Below, piece after piece: positions 40,324-48,706 of a stretch of 62,093 nt of DNA. Source of the stretch: Hydrogenophaga palleronii NBRC 102513. Lineage in GTDB: Bacteria > Pseudomonadota > Gammaproteobacteria > Burkholderiales > Burkholderiaceae_C. The notes beneath the pieces were generated by a model that was not told the origin of the DNA, did no database searches, and saw only the letters and a list, made by a program, of their open reading frames with translations. Location of the stretch: the NCBI RefSeq assembly GCF_001571225.1, contig NZ_BCTJ01000026.1, positions 1 to 62,093 of the forward strand. The letters are read 5' to 3'. A program made the translations under genes and the position numbers. Within the stretch, counting starts at the first letter, position 1; each line of letters opens with the position of its first letter.

Positions 40324-41409
40324 ATGAAGCAGGTTTCCATCCGCCCGGTGTGGACCATCCAGGACCCGGAAGGCCCTGCCTTGCCGGCACGCCTCATCGA
40401 GCTGCTGGTGCAGGTGGTCGAGACCGGCAGCCTGCTGCAGGCCGCGCGTGTGCTCGGCATGTCGTACCGCCGCGCGTGGGACGTGGTGCGTGAGGGCGAG
40501 CAGCTGTTCAGGACACCGTTGATGGTGATGGAGCGTGGCAAAGGTTCAACGCTCACCGAACTGGGCACGCGCATCGTCTGGGCCGACAAGCGCATCCATG
40601 CGCGGCTGCGTCCGGCGCTGGAGAGCCTGTCCTCCGAACTCGCCGAAGAGCTGCGCGGCCCGCTCAGCGAAGGCCCGGCGGTGCTGCGCATTCAGGCCAG
40701 CCACGGCTTTGCCATCGAGCGCCTGATCGAACAGCTGACACGCGACGGGCTGAAGCTGGCGTTTTCCTATGCCAGCAGCTCCGCCGCTGCCGCCGCGCTG
40801 CGCGAAGGCGCGTGCGACATCGCGGGTTTGCACATTCCGCTCGGTGCGATGGAGGGCGCGGCGCTGGCGCACTACCGCCCGTGGTTGCAAGGCCTGGGCC
40901 TCACACTGGTCGACATCGCCACCCGGCGCCAGGGCCTGATGGTGCGCGCGGGCAACCCGAAGGAGCTGTACAGCCTGGCCGACCTGACGCGGCCGCAGGT
41001 GCGGCTGATCAACCGCCAGTCCGGCTCCGGCACACGGCTGCTGCTGGAGGGTTTGCTCAAGGCCCAGGGCATCGTGCCCACGGACATTGCCGGCTTCGAA
41101 CACGGCGAGTACACGCACGCGGCCGTGGCCGCCTATGTGGCCAGCGGCATGGCCGATGTGGGCTTTGGCCTGGAGACCCCGGCGCGCCATTTCAAGCTGG
41201 ACTTTGTGCCCATCGCCAGCGAACGTTACTTCCTGCTCTGCCGCGACGACCTGGTGCCCACGCCCGCCCTGCAGGAGGTGCTGGCCTCGTTGCGCAGCCC
41301 GGCCTTTCGCGACACGTTGGCCACCCTGCTGGGTTACGACCCGACCTCGGTGGGCACCGCGATGCCGCTGCACGAGGCCTACCCGGGCCTGTTCAGCGAC
41401 CCCGTCTGA
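40324..41409 (+). CDS. ModE-type HTH regulator with periplasmic-binding-like domain
   Basis: 361 residues: an N-terminal LysR/ModE-like helix-turn-helix (LLVQVVETGSLLQAARVLGMSYRRAWDVV) and a C-terminal ligand-binding domain of the molybdate/PBP type found in MoeA-like regulators (LAFSYASSSAAAAAL, NRQSGSGTRLLLEGLL, VGFGLETPARHFKLDFVPI). It is divergent from the molybdoenzyme operon and probably controls it in response to molybdate, formate or a related small ligand. ATG 40324 lacks a strong ribosome site. A palindrome GCATATGC lies at 40297-40304 upstream. Confidence 0.85.
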   Translation: MKQVSIRPVWTIQDPEGPALPARLIELLVQVVETGSLLQAARVLGMSYRRAWDVVREGEQLFRTPLMVMERGKGSTLTELGTRIVWADKRIHARLRPALESLSSELAEELRGPLSEGPAVLRIQASHGFAIERLIEQLTRDGLKLAFSYASSSAAAAALREGACDIAGLHIPLGAMEGAALAHYRPWLQGLGLTLVDIATRRQGLMVRAGNPKELYSLADLTRPQVRLINRQSGSGTRLLLEGLLKAQGIVPTDIAGFEHGEYTHAAVAAYVASGMADVGFGLETPARHFKLDFVPIASERYFLLCRDDLVPTPALQEVLASLRSPAFRDTLATLLGYDPTSVGTAMPLHEAYPGLFSDPV

Positions 41410-41431
41410 CGCTGCCGGCGAGCCGCGCCGC

Positions 41432-41635
41432 TCAGGCCATGAACACGGCGATGAAGGCCAGCATGAAGATCAGGATGGCCGCCATCACCGGCAGCACGAG
41501 GGGCATGAAGTGCACCACCGACTCCAGCAGGTCCTGCGCCTGTTCGTCGGCGTACTCCTTCAGCTCCGGGTCCGAATAGTCCCCCGGCCGCTCGGCCAGG
41601 GCCTGATCGGGTGGCAAGGCGTGGTGTGGGTACAT
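41432..41635 (-). CDS. Small single-span membrane protein
   Basis: 67 residues: an acidic soluble N-terminus (DYSDPELKEYADEQAQDLL) and one C-terminal membrane helix (VVHFMPLVLPVMAAILIFMLAFIAVFMA, split here as residues about 40-67). The ATG at 41635 is behind a good GAGGAGG site. Function unknown; it lies between the ModE-type regulator (convergent) and the iron cluster, 150 bases after DUF3325. Confidence 0.75.
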   Translation of the reverse strand: MYPHHALPPDQALAERPGDYSDPELKEYADEQAQDLLESVVHFMPLVLPVMAAILIFMLAFIAVFMA

Positions 41636-41785
41636 CTGGGGCCTCCTCTGGAGTGGGTGCCCCGTGCGCGGCAAATGGCGTGCCCGGAAAATGCGCCATG
41701 CAGGCGGTGGATGTGCCCGCGCTTGCGGCAACATCTTCTGTCAATCCGTGTGCGCGCTGCTGCCTGCACGCCGCAGGCAAAGGCT

Positions 41786-42130
41786 TCAGGCGAACGGCAA
41801 GGCGAGCAGCGAGAGGCCGCCGGACAGGACCGCCGCGCGCAAGGTCCAGCGCGGCCGGTAGGGCAGCGTCAAGGCGACGAGCAGGGCGCCCGCGGCGAGC
41901 CAGGCGCACCAGGCAACCAGGCCCACGCCCAGGCCGCTGGCTTGCAGGCAGGGCCGCAGGGCCAGCAGCAGGAGCAGCGTGCCGAGGCCGCGCCGTGTGA
42001 GGCGTTGCGCGCGGCTCGGTTCACCCCGCCCATTGAGCTGTTCGTGGTGGCGGTCCATGGCCAGGCTCAAGGCGGCCATGCCGGCGAAACACAGGCCGAA
42101 CGCCAGCAGGGACAAGCACAGGCTGTTCAT
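41786..42130 (-). CDS. DUF3325 membrane protein of iron-uptake cluster
   Basis: 114 residues with three membrane helices (about 4-22, 48-65, 68-90) and conserved LSLAMDRHHEQL and TLPYRPRW motifs, as I recall for DUF3325. It is the last gene after TonB receptor, PepSY and DUF3649 genes, overlapping DUF3649 by 4 bases. Probably helps ferric-chelate handling in the inner membrane; mechanism unknown. Confidence 0.85.
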   Translation of the reverse strand: MNSLCLSLLAFGLCFAGMAALSLAMDRHHEQLNGRGEPSRAQRLTRRGLGTLLLLLALRPCLQASGLGVGLVAWCAWLAAGALLVALTLPYRPRWTLRAAVLSGGLSLLALPFA

Positions 42131-42486
42131 GCGCTCTGCCTCAACCACCACAGCAGCGGGCCGAGCACGGCCGCGGTGATGCCCAGCCCCAGCCAGGCAC
42201 GCCGGGCGCTGCGTGTGGTGAAGACCCACATCACGATCACGGCGCCGATGGCGAAGCTCCAGAGCGAAGCCACCAGCACGGCCTCGGCGCGCGTGGTGAC
42301 GCTCAGCCGGGGCAGCAGCAGGGCCAGTGTGGCGGTGGCGAGCGAGGTGAGGGCGTAGGCCCCGAGGCTGGCGGCCAGCACGCGGGCGGCCACGCTGCCG
42401 CGGTAGCGCAGGTCCGCGCCCGGTGTGCACACGCGCCGCAGCATGGCCACGCTGGCGGCGGCGGTGGGTAGCGTCGTCTTGAACAT
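42127..42486 (-). CDS. DUF3649 membrane protein of iron-uptake cluster
   Basis: 119 residues with three hydrophobic helices (about 33-55, 64-86, 94-115) and the block LRYRGSVAARVLAASLGAYA near the N-terminus, matching DUF3649 in memory. ATG 42486 lies 51 bases after the PepSY gene. Co-occurrence with PepSY and DUF3325 behind a siderophore receptor suggests an inner-membrane reduction or uptake complex. Confidence 0.85.
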   Translation of the reverse strand: MFKTTLPTAAASVAMLRRVCTPGADLRYRGSVAARVLAASLGAYALTSLATATLALLLPRLSVTTRAEAVLVASLWSFAIGAVIVMWVFTTRSARRAWLGLGITAAVLGPLLWWLRQSA

Positions 42487-42536
42487 GGGTGATTCCTGAA
42501 AACCGGTGTGGGTATGGCGAAGCGTGCGCAAGGCGT

Positions 42537-44168
42537 TCACGCGGGCTCGATGCCGGTGGCGGCCTTGCGCGGCACACGGGCCGGCGCAGCGCCGGGTTGC
42601 AGCTTGCGCCGCACGCGCAGGGCCGCCCAGGCGAAACACAGGCCCAGTGCCAGCGCGGTCAGGTCAAAACCGGCCAGCACCCAGTCTCCGGCTGGCACGG
42701 TCACGCCCAGGTGCCGCTCGGTGGTGAACAGGTTGAGCACGGGCAGCAGCGCGAAGGCCGCGGCGGCGAGCCAGAGCTCGTCCACCCAGGCGCGCAGGGC
42801 CGGGCGCACGGCCGGGTAGACCAGCATCAGGCCCCAGGCGATGAACATGGCGTGCACCTCCCAGTCGCGGCGGCCGGCGAAGTCGGCGGGGATCAGGCGG
42901 TTGGCCCAGAAGTACACCGCCACGGCCACCGGCAGGCCCGCGATGCTGCCGATGTTGAGGCACTGCACCAGGCGAAAGCCGAACGCCGGGCCTTGCCCGG
43001 CCTTGGCCCGCTTGTCCTGCTGGACCTTGCGTTTGGTGGTCCACAGCACCAGGCCGGTGGCGATCATGGCGCAGCCCAGCAGGCCGGCGAGAAAGTAGAG
43101 CCAGCGCAGCAGCGGCCCGGCAAAGTGGCCTTCATGCAGGGCCAGCAGGGTGCTGGAGGTCTGTTGTGCGCCGCTGGGCGTTGGGGGTTCGGGCAAGGCC
43201 TCGCCCGTGGTGCCGTTGAAGCGCAGGGTGGCGCCGTGCACCGCGTTGTTGCGGTCGGTGCGTGAGCGCACGGTGATCACGGCCGCGGCGTCGCCGGGGT
43301 GGCGCACCGAGACGCTGCCCACCTGGCCCGCGCCCCATTGCTGCTCGGCCTGTCTGGCGATCGGTGCCAGCGGCACCAGGGGTGCGGCCTGTCCCGATGC
43401 GCGCGAGCGGTTGCTGTTGCGTTCCAGCGGGGAGAGCTCGGCCTGAAATTGCTGGCGGCCCGCCTGTTCCATACCGTAGACCGCCTGCACGCCGGCCGGC
43501 ATGTACTGGTACATGAAGAACACCAGGCCGCTGTAGGTGATCATCAGGAAGAAGGGCAGTGAGGTGACGCTGATCAGGTTGTGCGCGTCGAGCCACGAGC
43601 GTTGCCCCTTGCCGGGCCGGAAGGTGAAGAAGTCGGTGAAGATTTTCTTGTGCGTGACGATGCCCGTGAGGATCGCAATGAACATGAACATGGTGCAGAT
43701 GCCGACCAGCCGGATGGCCGTCTGGTACGGGATGTAGCGCAGCTCGTAGTGCATGCGGTAGAGCAGGTGGCCGCCGCCGGTGGCGCGCACCGTGTCGCTC
43801 GGCACCACCGAACCACTGAGCGGGTCGAGCGTGGCGCGTTCGGCCCGCACGCGTTGCCCTGGCGTGCCACCGGGCTTCTGCCACGACACATCGAGCTGCG
43901 GCTGGGTGCGCCCGCCGGGCAGCTGGATGGTCCAGTTCTGCGCCCCCGTGCCGACCTGCTGCAGATGGTGCTGTGCCTTGTCGATGGCGTCGGTGATGTC
44001 GACGGCCTGGGTTGATCGCAGCGGCAGCTCGGGCCGCATCCAGCGGTCGATCTCGAAGGCGAAGTAACCGGCCGTGCCGGTCACGAACACGAAGTACAGC
44101 ACCCAGCCGACGGTCAGCCCGGTCCAGGTGTGCAGCCAGGCCATGCACTGGCGAAAACCTTCTTTCAT
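42537..44168 (-). CDS. PepSY-domain ferric-chelate reductase-like membrane protein
   Basis: 543 residues with an N-terminal helix (WLHTWTGLTVGWVLYFVFVTGTAGYF region), a large periplasmic PepSY-type loop (about 50-150), and several further helices (about 140-165, 200-225, 350-375, then a C-terminal cluster). Relatives such as FoxB/PiuB/FsrB reduce ferrisiderophores in the inner membrane. The position, 44 bases after the receptor gene, supports the same role here. Confidence 0.9.
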   Translation of the reverse strand: MKEGFRQCMAWLHTWTGLTVGWVLYFVFVTGTAGYFAFEIDRWMRPELPLRSTQAVDITDAIDKAQHHLQQVGTGAQNWTIQLPGGRTQPQLDVSWQKPGGTPGQRVRAERATLDPLSGSVVPSDTVRATGGGHLLYRMHYELRYIPYQTAIRLVGICTMFMFIAILTGIVTHKKIFTDFFTFRPGKGQRSWLDAHNLISVTSLPFFLMITYSGLVFFMYQYMPAGVQAVYGMEQAGRQQFQAELSPLERNSNRSRASGQAAPLVPLAPIARQAEQQWGAGQVGSVSVRHPGDAAAVITVRSRTDRNNAVHGATLRFNGTTGEALPEPPTPSGAQQTSSTLLALHEGHFAGPLLRWLYFLAGLLGCAMIATGLVLWTTKRKVQQDKRAKAGQGPAFGFRLVQCLNIGSIAGLPVAVAVYFWANRLIPADFAGRRDWEVHAMFIAWGLMLVYPAVRPALRAWVDELWLAAAAFALLPVLNLFTTERHLGVTVPAGDWVLAGFDLTALALGLCFAWAALRVRRKLQPGAAPARVPRKAATGIEPA

Positions 44169-44212
44169 TCAGCAGGCCTCCGGCATCACCGGGTGGTGGG
44201 GCGTGGGTTTCA

Positions 44213-46726
44213 TCAGAAGGTCCCGCGCAGGGTCAGCATCACGTTGCGCGGCTCGCCGTACCAGTTGCCGCCGCTGCTGCTGCCGACGTTCTTGTAGTAC
44301 ACCTTGTCGAACACGTTGTTCAGGTTCAGTGCCGCCGTCCAGTGGCGGTCGAAGCGGTACTGCACGCTGGCGCCCCAGACCGCGTAACCGGCCTGTGTGA
44401 ACTTGAAGGGCACGTTGGCACCGTCGAACTGGCCCGAGACCGGGTTGTAGGCGCGTGCCGTGCCGTTGACGAAGTGCGCGCTCTGCAGGTTGACACCACC
44501 GCCGACGGTCCAGCCCGACAGTTCGTCGCGCAGGCGGTAAGAGCTCCACAGGCGCAGCAGGTGGCGCGGCGTGATCGAGTGGTAGTTGACGTTGGTGACC
44601 TTGTTGCGGTTGCTGTTGTAGGTGTAGCCGGCGTAGAGCTGCCAGCCGGGTGCGAGTTCGCCGTTGATTTCGGCGTCCAGGCCCTGGCTGGTGATCTGGC
44701 CCTGGTCGAGCCAGCAGCAGTTCAGGCCGAGCGTGCCGACGGCGGTGCTGGGGTAGCTCGGGTCGCGCACGGCCTGGCCGTTGCGCTCGATACGGTAGAG
44801 CGAGAAAGCGGTGGTGAGCCGGCCTTCGTTGAACTCACCCTTGGCACCGATCTCGTAGTTGCGCCCGGTGATCGCGTCCAGCGGCTGGCCCGGCAGCGGC
44901 GCCTTCAGGCGGTTCGCCTGCGACTTGTGGATTTCGGCCACGCTGGCGTAGGTGGTCCATTGGTCGTTCAGGTCGTAGACCAGACCGCCGTAGGGAATCA
45001 GGATGCCTGACTCCGAGTAACCGCTCATGCCAGTGCTGGTGACCGCACCGGTGTTGTCGTAGCGGATGCTGGGCGACTGGTACTTGAAGCTGCTGTAGCG
45101 CGCACCGGCCACGGCGGTGAGCTGGTCGGTGAGGCTGAGCTTGGCGCGCGAGTACAGGCCTTTCTGTGTCGAGCCAAACGCCGGCCAGTTGGTGTACATC
45201 CAGCTGTTGATCGGCGCCGGCACGTTGCCCGGCACAAAACTCCAGATGTTGTAACGCGGCACGGCCTGCGCAAACTCGACGTTGGAGAAGGCTTCCTGGT
45301 GGTGCACGTCCTGCCAGTCGCCGCCCACCAGCAGGTGGTGCTGGCGGCCCAGCAGATCGAAGGAACCGTTGGCGTTGACGTCCAGGCCCTTCTTGGTCGA
45401 CGCATGGGTGAAACCATACGAGTCGAGCACCAGGCCGTTGCCCGTTGCCGGGTCGATGGCGCCCGCTGCGTTGCCGGCGAGGCGGTAGCTGTTCAGGCGG
45501 TTGTAGTTGGCCTGGACCTTGAGTTGCCAGTCGCCCGCGAGCTTCTGGTCGAGTTGTGCGAAGACTTCGCGGCTGCTCATGTCGTAGCGGTTCCAGGCCG
45601 CCATCAGCGAGGTGTTGCGGGGCAGGCCGAGGTCGGCCCCGTTCGCCGCGCGCGGCAGGCCACCGGCCCAGGGGTGGTCGGTGACGCGCTCGTAGCTGCC
45701 ACCGAAACTCAGCTGGGTGTCCGGACCCAGGTCGGTTTCCAGAATGCCGTACACAAGGCTGTTGCGCGCGTCGGCGGCGTCGTAGTGGAAGTCGCGCTCC
45801 TGGTGCGAGATCACGGCACGGCCGCGCAGCTTGCCGTCCCAGGCGATCGGGCCGGTGGCGTCGAGTTCGGCGCGGCGCTGGTTCCAGTTTCCGGCGGCCA
45901 ACGTGGTCTGCACCTGCGGTGTGGCTTGTGGGCGTTTGCGCACCAGGTTGACCGAGCCGCCGGGTTCGCCGGTGCCGGCGAACAGGCCGTCGGCGCCACG
46001 CACCACCTGCACACTGTCGTACTTGGCCAGGTTGGGGTTGAAGAAGTTCTGGCTGAACGAGTCAACCGCCGCGCCGTCGACCTGCATGCTGCTGATTTCA
46101 AAGCCGCGCGCGTAAAAGCCCGACGCGTCACCACCGCTGCCACCGTTGGCCACGGTGACGCCGGTGGTGTGCTGCATGACCGACGCAATCGAGCCCATGT
46201 TCTGGTCTTCGATGCGCTGGCGCGTGACCACACTGATCGACTGCGGCACTTCGCGGATCGACTGGCCTTTGCCCAGCGAGACCTGCGACGAGGTATAGGA
46301 GCCTGTGCCCTCGGTCGCTTCGCTGCGTTCGGCCTGGGCGGTCACGGTGACGGCGGCCAGGGAAGACTCGCTCTCGCCCGCAGCAGGCAGGCGGCGGATG
46401 GTGACCTCGCCCTGATGCACCTCGGCCACCAGGCCGCTGCCCGCGAGCAGGCGGTCGAGCGCCTGGCGAGGCGTGAGCAGGCCGGACACCGCGGGTGCGG
46501 TTTTGCCGGCCACCCAGGCTTGTTGCACGGCGAGCTGTGTGCCGGTCTGGCGCGCCCAGGCGTTGAGCGCATCCCCCAGGGCCTGCGAGGCAATGCGGAT
46601 GTCGCGCGCGGCAGCGGCAGCGGGAACGTCGTTGGGCGGGGTGGTCTGAGCGCCGATGGGGCTGGTACCGAAGGCGAGGGAGACGAGAAGGGCGAGCGGC
46701 GCTTGCCGCAGCAGCAGACGGGTCAT
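44213..46726 (-). CDS. TonB-dependent siderophore receptor with STN domain
   Basis: 837-residue outer-membrane receptor: signal peptide (LLLRQAPLALLVSLAFG, cut near PIGAQ), STN signalling domain (DIRIASQALGDALNAWARQT), plug (IREVPQSISVVTRQRIEDQ) and a 22-strand barrel ending TLRGTF. It is related in design to the receptor at 8.4 kb but different in sequence, so probably for another ferric siderophore. ATG 46726 was chosen over an upstream frame to 46807 because the signal peptide begins here and a Fur box occupies the upstream DNA. Confidence 0.92.
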   Translation of the reverse strand: MTRLLLRQAPLALLVSLAFGTSPIGAQTTPPNDVPAAAAARDIRIASQALGDALNAWARQTGTQLAVQQAWVAGKTAPAVSGLLTPRQALDRLLAGSGLVAEVHQGEVTIRRLPAAGESESSLAAVTVTAQAERSEATEGTGSYTSSQVSLGKGQSIREVPQSISVVTRQRIEDQNMGSIASVMQHTTGVTVANGGSGGDASGFYARGFEISSMQVDGAAVDSFSQNFFNPNLAKYDSVQVVRGADGLFAGTGEPGGSVNLVRKRPQATPQVQTTLAAGNWNQRRAELDATGPIAWDGKLRGRAVISHQERDFHYDAADARNSLVYGILETDLGPDTQLSFGGSYERVTDHPWAGGLPRAANGADLGLPRNTSLMAAWNRYDMSSREVFAQLDQKLAGDWQLKVQANYNRLNSYRLAGNAAGAIDPATGNGLVLDSYGFTHASTKKGLDVNANGSFDLLGRQHHLLVGGDWQDVHHQEAFSNVEFAQAVPRYNIWSFVPGNVPAPINSWMYTNWPAFGSTQKGLYSRAKLSLTDQLTAVAGARYSSFKYQSPSIRYDNTGAVTSTGMSGYSESGILIPYGGLVYDLNDQWTTYASVAEIHKSQANRLKAPLPGQPLDAITGRNYEIGAKGEFNEGRLTTAFSLYRIERNGQAVRDPSYPSTAVGTLGLNCCWLDQGQITSQGLDAEINGELAPGWQLYAGYTYNSNRNKVTNVNYHSITPRHLLRLWSSYRLRDELSGWTVGGGVNLQSAHFVNGTARAYNPVSGQFDGANVPFKFTQAGYAVWGASVQYRFDRHWTAALNLNNVFDKVYYKNVGSSSGGNWYGEPRNVMLTLRGTF

Positions 46727-46745
46727 ACAGGGCTTCACAAACAAG

Positions 46746-46764
46746 ATGGGAATGGTTCTCATTT
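46746..46764 (-). promoter_or_regulatory. Fur box upstream of second siderophore receptor
   Basis: On the minus strand AAATGAGAACCATTCCCAT matches the classic Fur pattern (AATGAGAATCATTCTCAT) with two changes. It lies 20 bases before the receptor ATG, so the receptor and downstream membrane genes have their own iron-controlled promoter separate from the sigma/FecR genes. Confidence 0.8.
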
Positions 46765-46843
46765 GTGTAAACGCACCAGCCCGGACTTTGCCGGATGTGT
46801 TGCGCAACTTTTTTTGCGCAGGGTCGCCAGACCCGCCGCGCGA

Positions 46844-47908
46844 TCAATGCGCGATGTGCACTTCCAGCCCGTCGCGGCCGGGCTCGATGGTGATGGGCAG
46901 GGCGTGAGCCAACAGCCGGCGCGCCGCCGCGGCCTTGCGCGGGTCGATGGTGCCGCTCAGGCGCAGCTCGGCCGCCGCGGGGTCGATGCGGGAAATGCCC
47001 AGGTCGCCATAGCGCGCCATTTCGGCCAGGGCCTGGCGCAAGGGCACGTCGCTGAAGCTCAGCGGCATGTGGCGCCAGGCGGCCACGCCCTCGGGCTCCA
47101 GCTCCACCCGCACCGGCCGCTGGCCGTCGGCGCCGAACACCAGGCGCTGGCCGCCGCTCAGCAGGATGTCGTCGGCCGCCTGCACGGTGCCGGCCGGCGT
47201 GCCAGCCGCCATGCTCACCCGCACGCGGCCTTCTTCCACCGCCACTTCCGGGCCTTCGCGGCCCGGAATGCCCGGTGTCAGGCGCACCGCGAAACGGGTG
47301 CCGACCACCGTGATCCGCACGCCGCCCGCCGTCACCACGAACGGCCGTTGCACATCGGCGGCCACGGCGAACATCGCCTGTCCTTCCTCCAGCAGCAGCT
47401 CGCGACGGCGCGGGAAGAAGCGCGCCGTCAGACGGGTGGCGGTGTCCAGCCGCAGCGTGGAGCCGTCGGGCAACTGCAATTGGATTTGTTGCCCCCGGTG
47501 GGTGCTGAAGGCCTGCTCGTAGACCGGTTGGGCCAGGTGTTGTTGCCAGGCCAGCCAGCCGCCGGTGGTGGCCATGGCGGCGGCGCCGGCGAGGGCCAAA
47601 CCACCGGCCAGCAGGCGCCGGCGTGCGGGCGCTGGGCGGGACAGGGCGGGGGTGTGCACCGTCGGGCGGGCGCGTTCGGCGGCAACCTGCGCGCGCAGGC
47701 GCGTGGCAGAGGCCGGTGGCAGGTGGTCCATCAGCTGCCAGTCGGCCTCCCACGCGCTGTAGGCCTGCCGGTGCCCGGGCTGGTTCAGCCAGTGCTGGAA
47801 GGCCTGCTCGTCCTGTGCGTCCCAGTGGCTGTCCTGGCGGCGCAGGAACCAGCCGACCAGTTCCTGGCGCTGGCGCGAGCCGTCGTCAATGGGGGCGGTG
47901 GACATCAT
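46844..47908 (-). CDS. FecR-type anti-sigma regulator (second unit)
   Basis: 354 residues: a cytoplasmic DUF4880-like domain (about 12-60, AFQHWLNQPGHRQAYSAWE), one helix (about 96-118, LAGGLALAGAAAMATTGGW) and a periplasmic FecR domain (GGVRITVVGTRFAVRL). It links the receptor downstream to the sigma factor upstream. The double ATG at 47908/47905 leaves the exact start open by one codon. Confidence 0.92.
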   Translation of the reverse strand: MMSTAPIDDGSRQRQELVGWFLRRQDSHWDAQDEQAFQHWLNQPGHRQAYSAWEADWQLMDHLPPASATRLRAQVAAERARPTVHTPALSRPAPARRRLLAGGLALAGAAAMATTGGWLAWQQHLAQPVYEQAFSTHRGQQIQLQLPDGSTLRLDTATRLTARFFPRRRELLLEEGQAMFAVAADVQRPFVVTAGGVRITVVGTRFAVRLTPGIPGREGPEVAVEEGRVRVSMAAGTPAGTVQAADDILLSGGQRLVFGADGQRPVRVELEPEGVAAWRHMPLSFSDVPLRQALAEMARYGDLGISRIDPAAAELRLSGTIDPRKAAAARRLLAHALPITIEPGRDGLEVHIAH

Positions 47909-47999
47909 CGCGTGGTGGGTGTGCTCGAAGGTGTAGACGCACCGGCGCTGCGATTGCCGGATGCGGCGGGGCGATGCCGTGCAAAAAAGACCGGAGCCA

Positions 48000-48581
48000 T
48001 CACCCGGACCTTGGCTTTCTGGCTGCCCGCGCGGGCGCCACCGGTGGCGCGCCGTCGAGTTCCTGCAGACGGCGCAGGCAGGCCTGCATGGCGATCTGGA
48101 GGTGGGTCTCGACCGTCTTGACGCTCACGCCCATGGCGGCGGCGACCTCGGCGCGGCTCAGGCCGTCGAGCTTGTAGAGCACGAACGCCTCGCGCGGGCG
48201 CGGTGGCAGCGTGCCCAGCACCTGCTCGATGGCGGCCAGGCGCTGGCGGCCGTCGAGCAGGGCATCGGGCTCGCGCGAGGCGGGGCCGATGCGGTTGTCT
48301 TGGGTGCCGGTGTCGTCGGCTTCGGGCACCAGCACCTGGTCGCGCACGGCCATGCGGCGGTGGTGGTCGGTCACCAGGTTGCGTGCGGTGGTGTAGAGCA
48401 GAGCCCGCGGTTCGGCGACCTCACCCGGGCGGTGCGCCGTGTACACGCGGGCATAACTTTCCTGTGCCAGGTCGGCGGCGAGTTCGCGGTCGCCCAGCTT
48501 GCGCGCGAGGAAATTCAGCAGTTCGCGGTAGTAGCGTTCAAACAAAGGTAAACCACGTCCAGTAGTCGATGACGAGCCCAT
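48000..48581 (-). CDS. FecI-like ECF sigma factor (second unit)
   Basis: 193 residues: region 2 (ELAADLAQESYARVYTAH, ALLYTTARNLVTDHHRR) and region 4 (LPPRPREAFVLYKLDGLSRAEVAAAMGVSVKTVE, given in two parts). It is the partner of FecR and the receptor downstream. ATG 48581 was used; no Fur box is visible before it. It is 91 bases upstream of the FecR start. Confidence 0.9.
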   Translation of the reverse strand: MGSSSTTGRGLPLFERYYRELLNFLARKLGDRELAADLAQESYARVYTAHRPGEVAEPRALLYTTARNLVTDHHRRMAVRDQVLVPEADDTGTQDNRIGPASREPDALLDGRQRLAAIEQVLGTLPPRPREAFVLYKLDGLSRAEVAAAMGVSVKTVETHLQIAMQACLRRLQELDGAPPVAPARAARKPRSG

Positions 48582-48706
48582 GCACAGGCTGGCTTCAACG
48601 GACGTGGCTGACCTGGTTGCGGCGCATGGAGAGGGGGCCATTATCCCCGACGCCCCATGCCCGCGGCCCGCGCGCTGCCGGCGCGGGCGCGCCGGTCAGC
48701 GTGCGA

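Noticed and set aside
36928..41409. Very long plus-strand open frame (1493 codons) reading through the formate dehydrogenase region
   Set aside because: Its first ~1130 codons are antisense to fdhD and the molybdoenzyme gene and have shadow composition (His/Ala/Gly/Arg/Val). Only the part from ATG 40324 encodes a recognisable regulator.
45299..48121. Long plus-strand open frame antisense to the second siderophore receptor
   Set aside because: Low-complexity translation with no domain, opposite to clear receptor and FecR coding sequence; GC-rich DNA routinely leaves such frames open.
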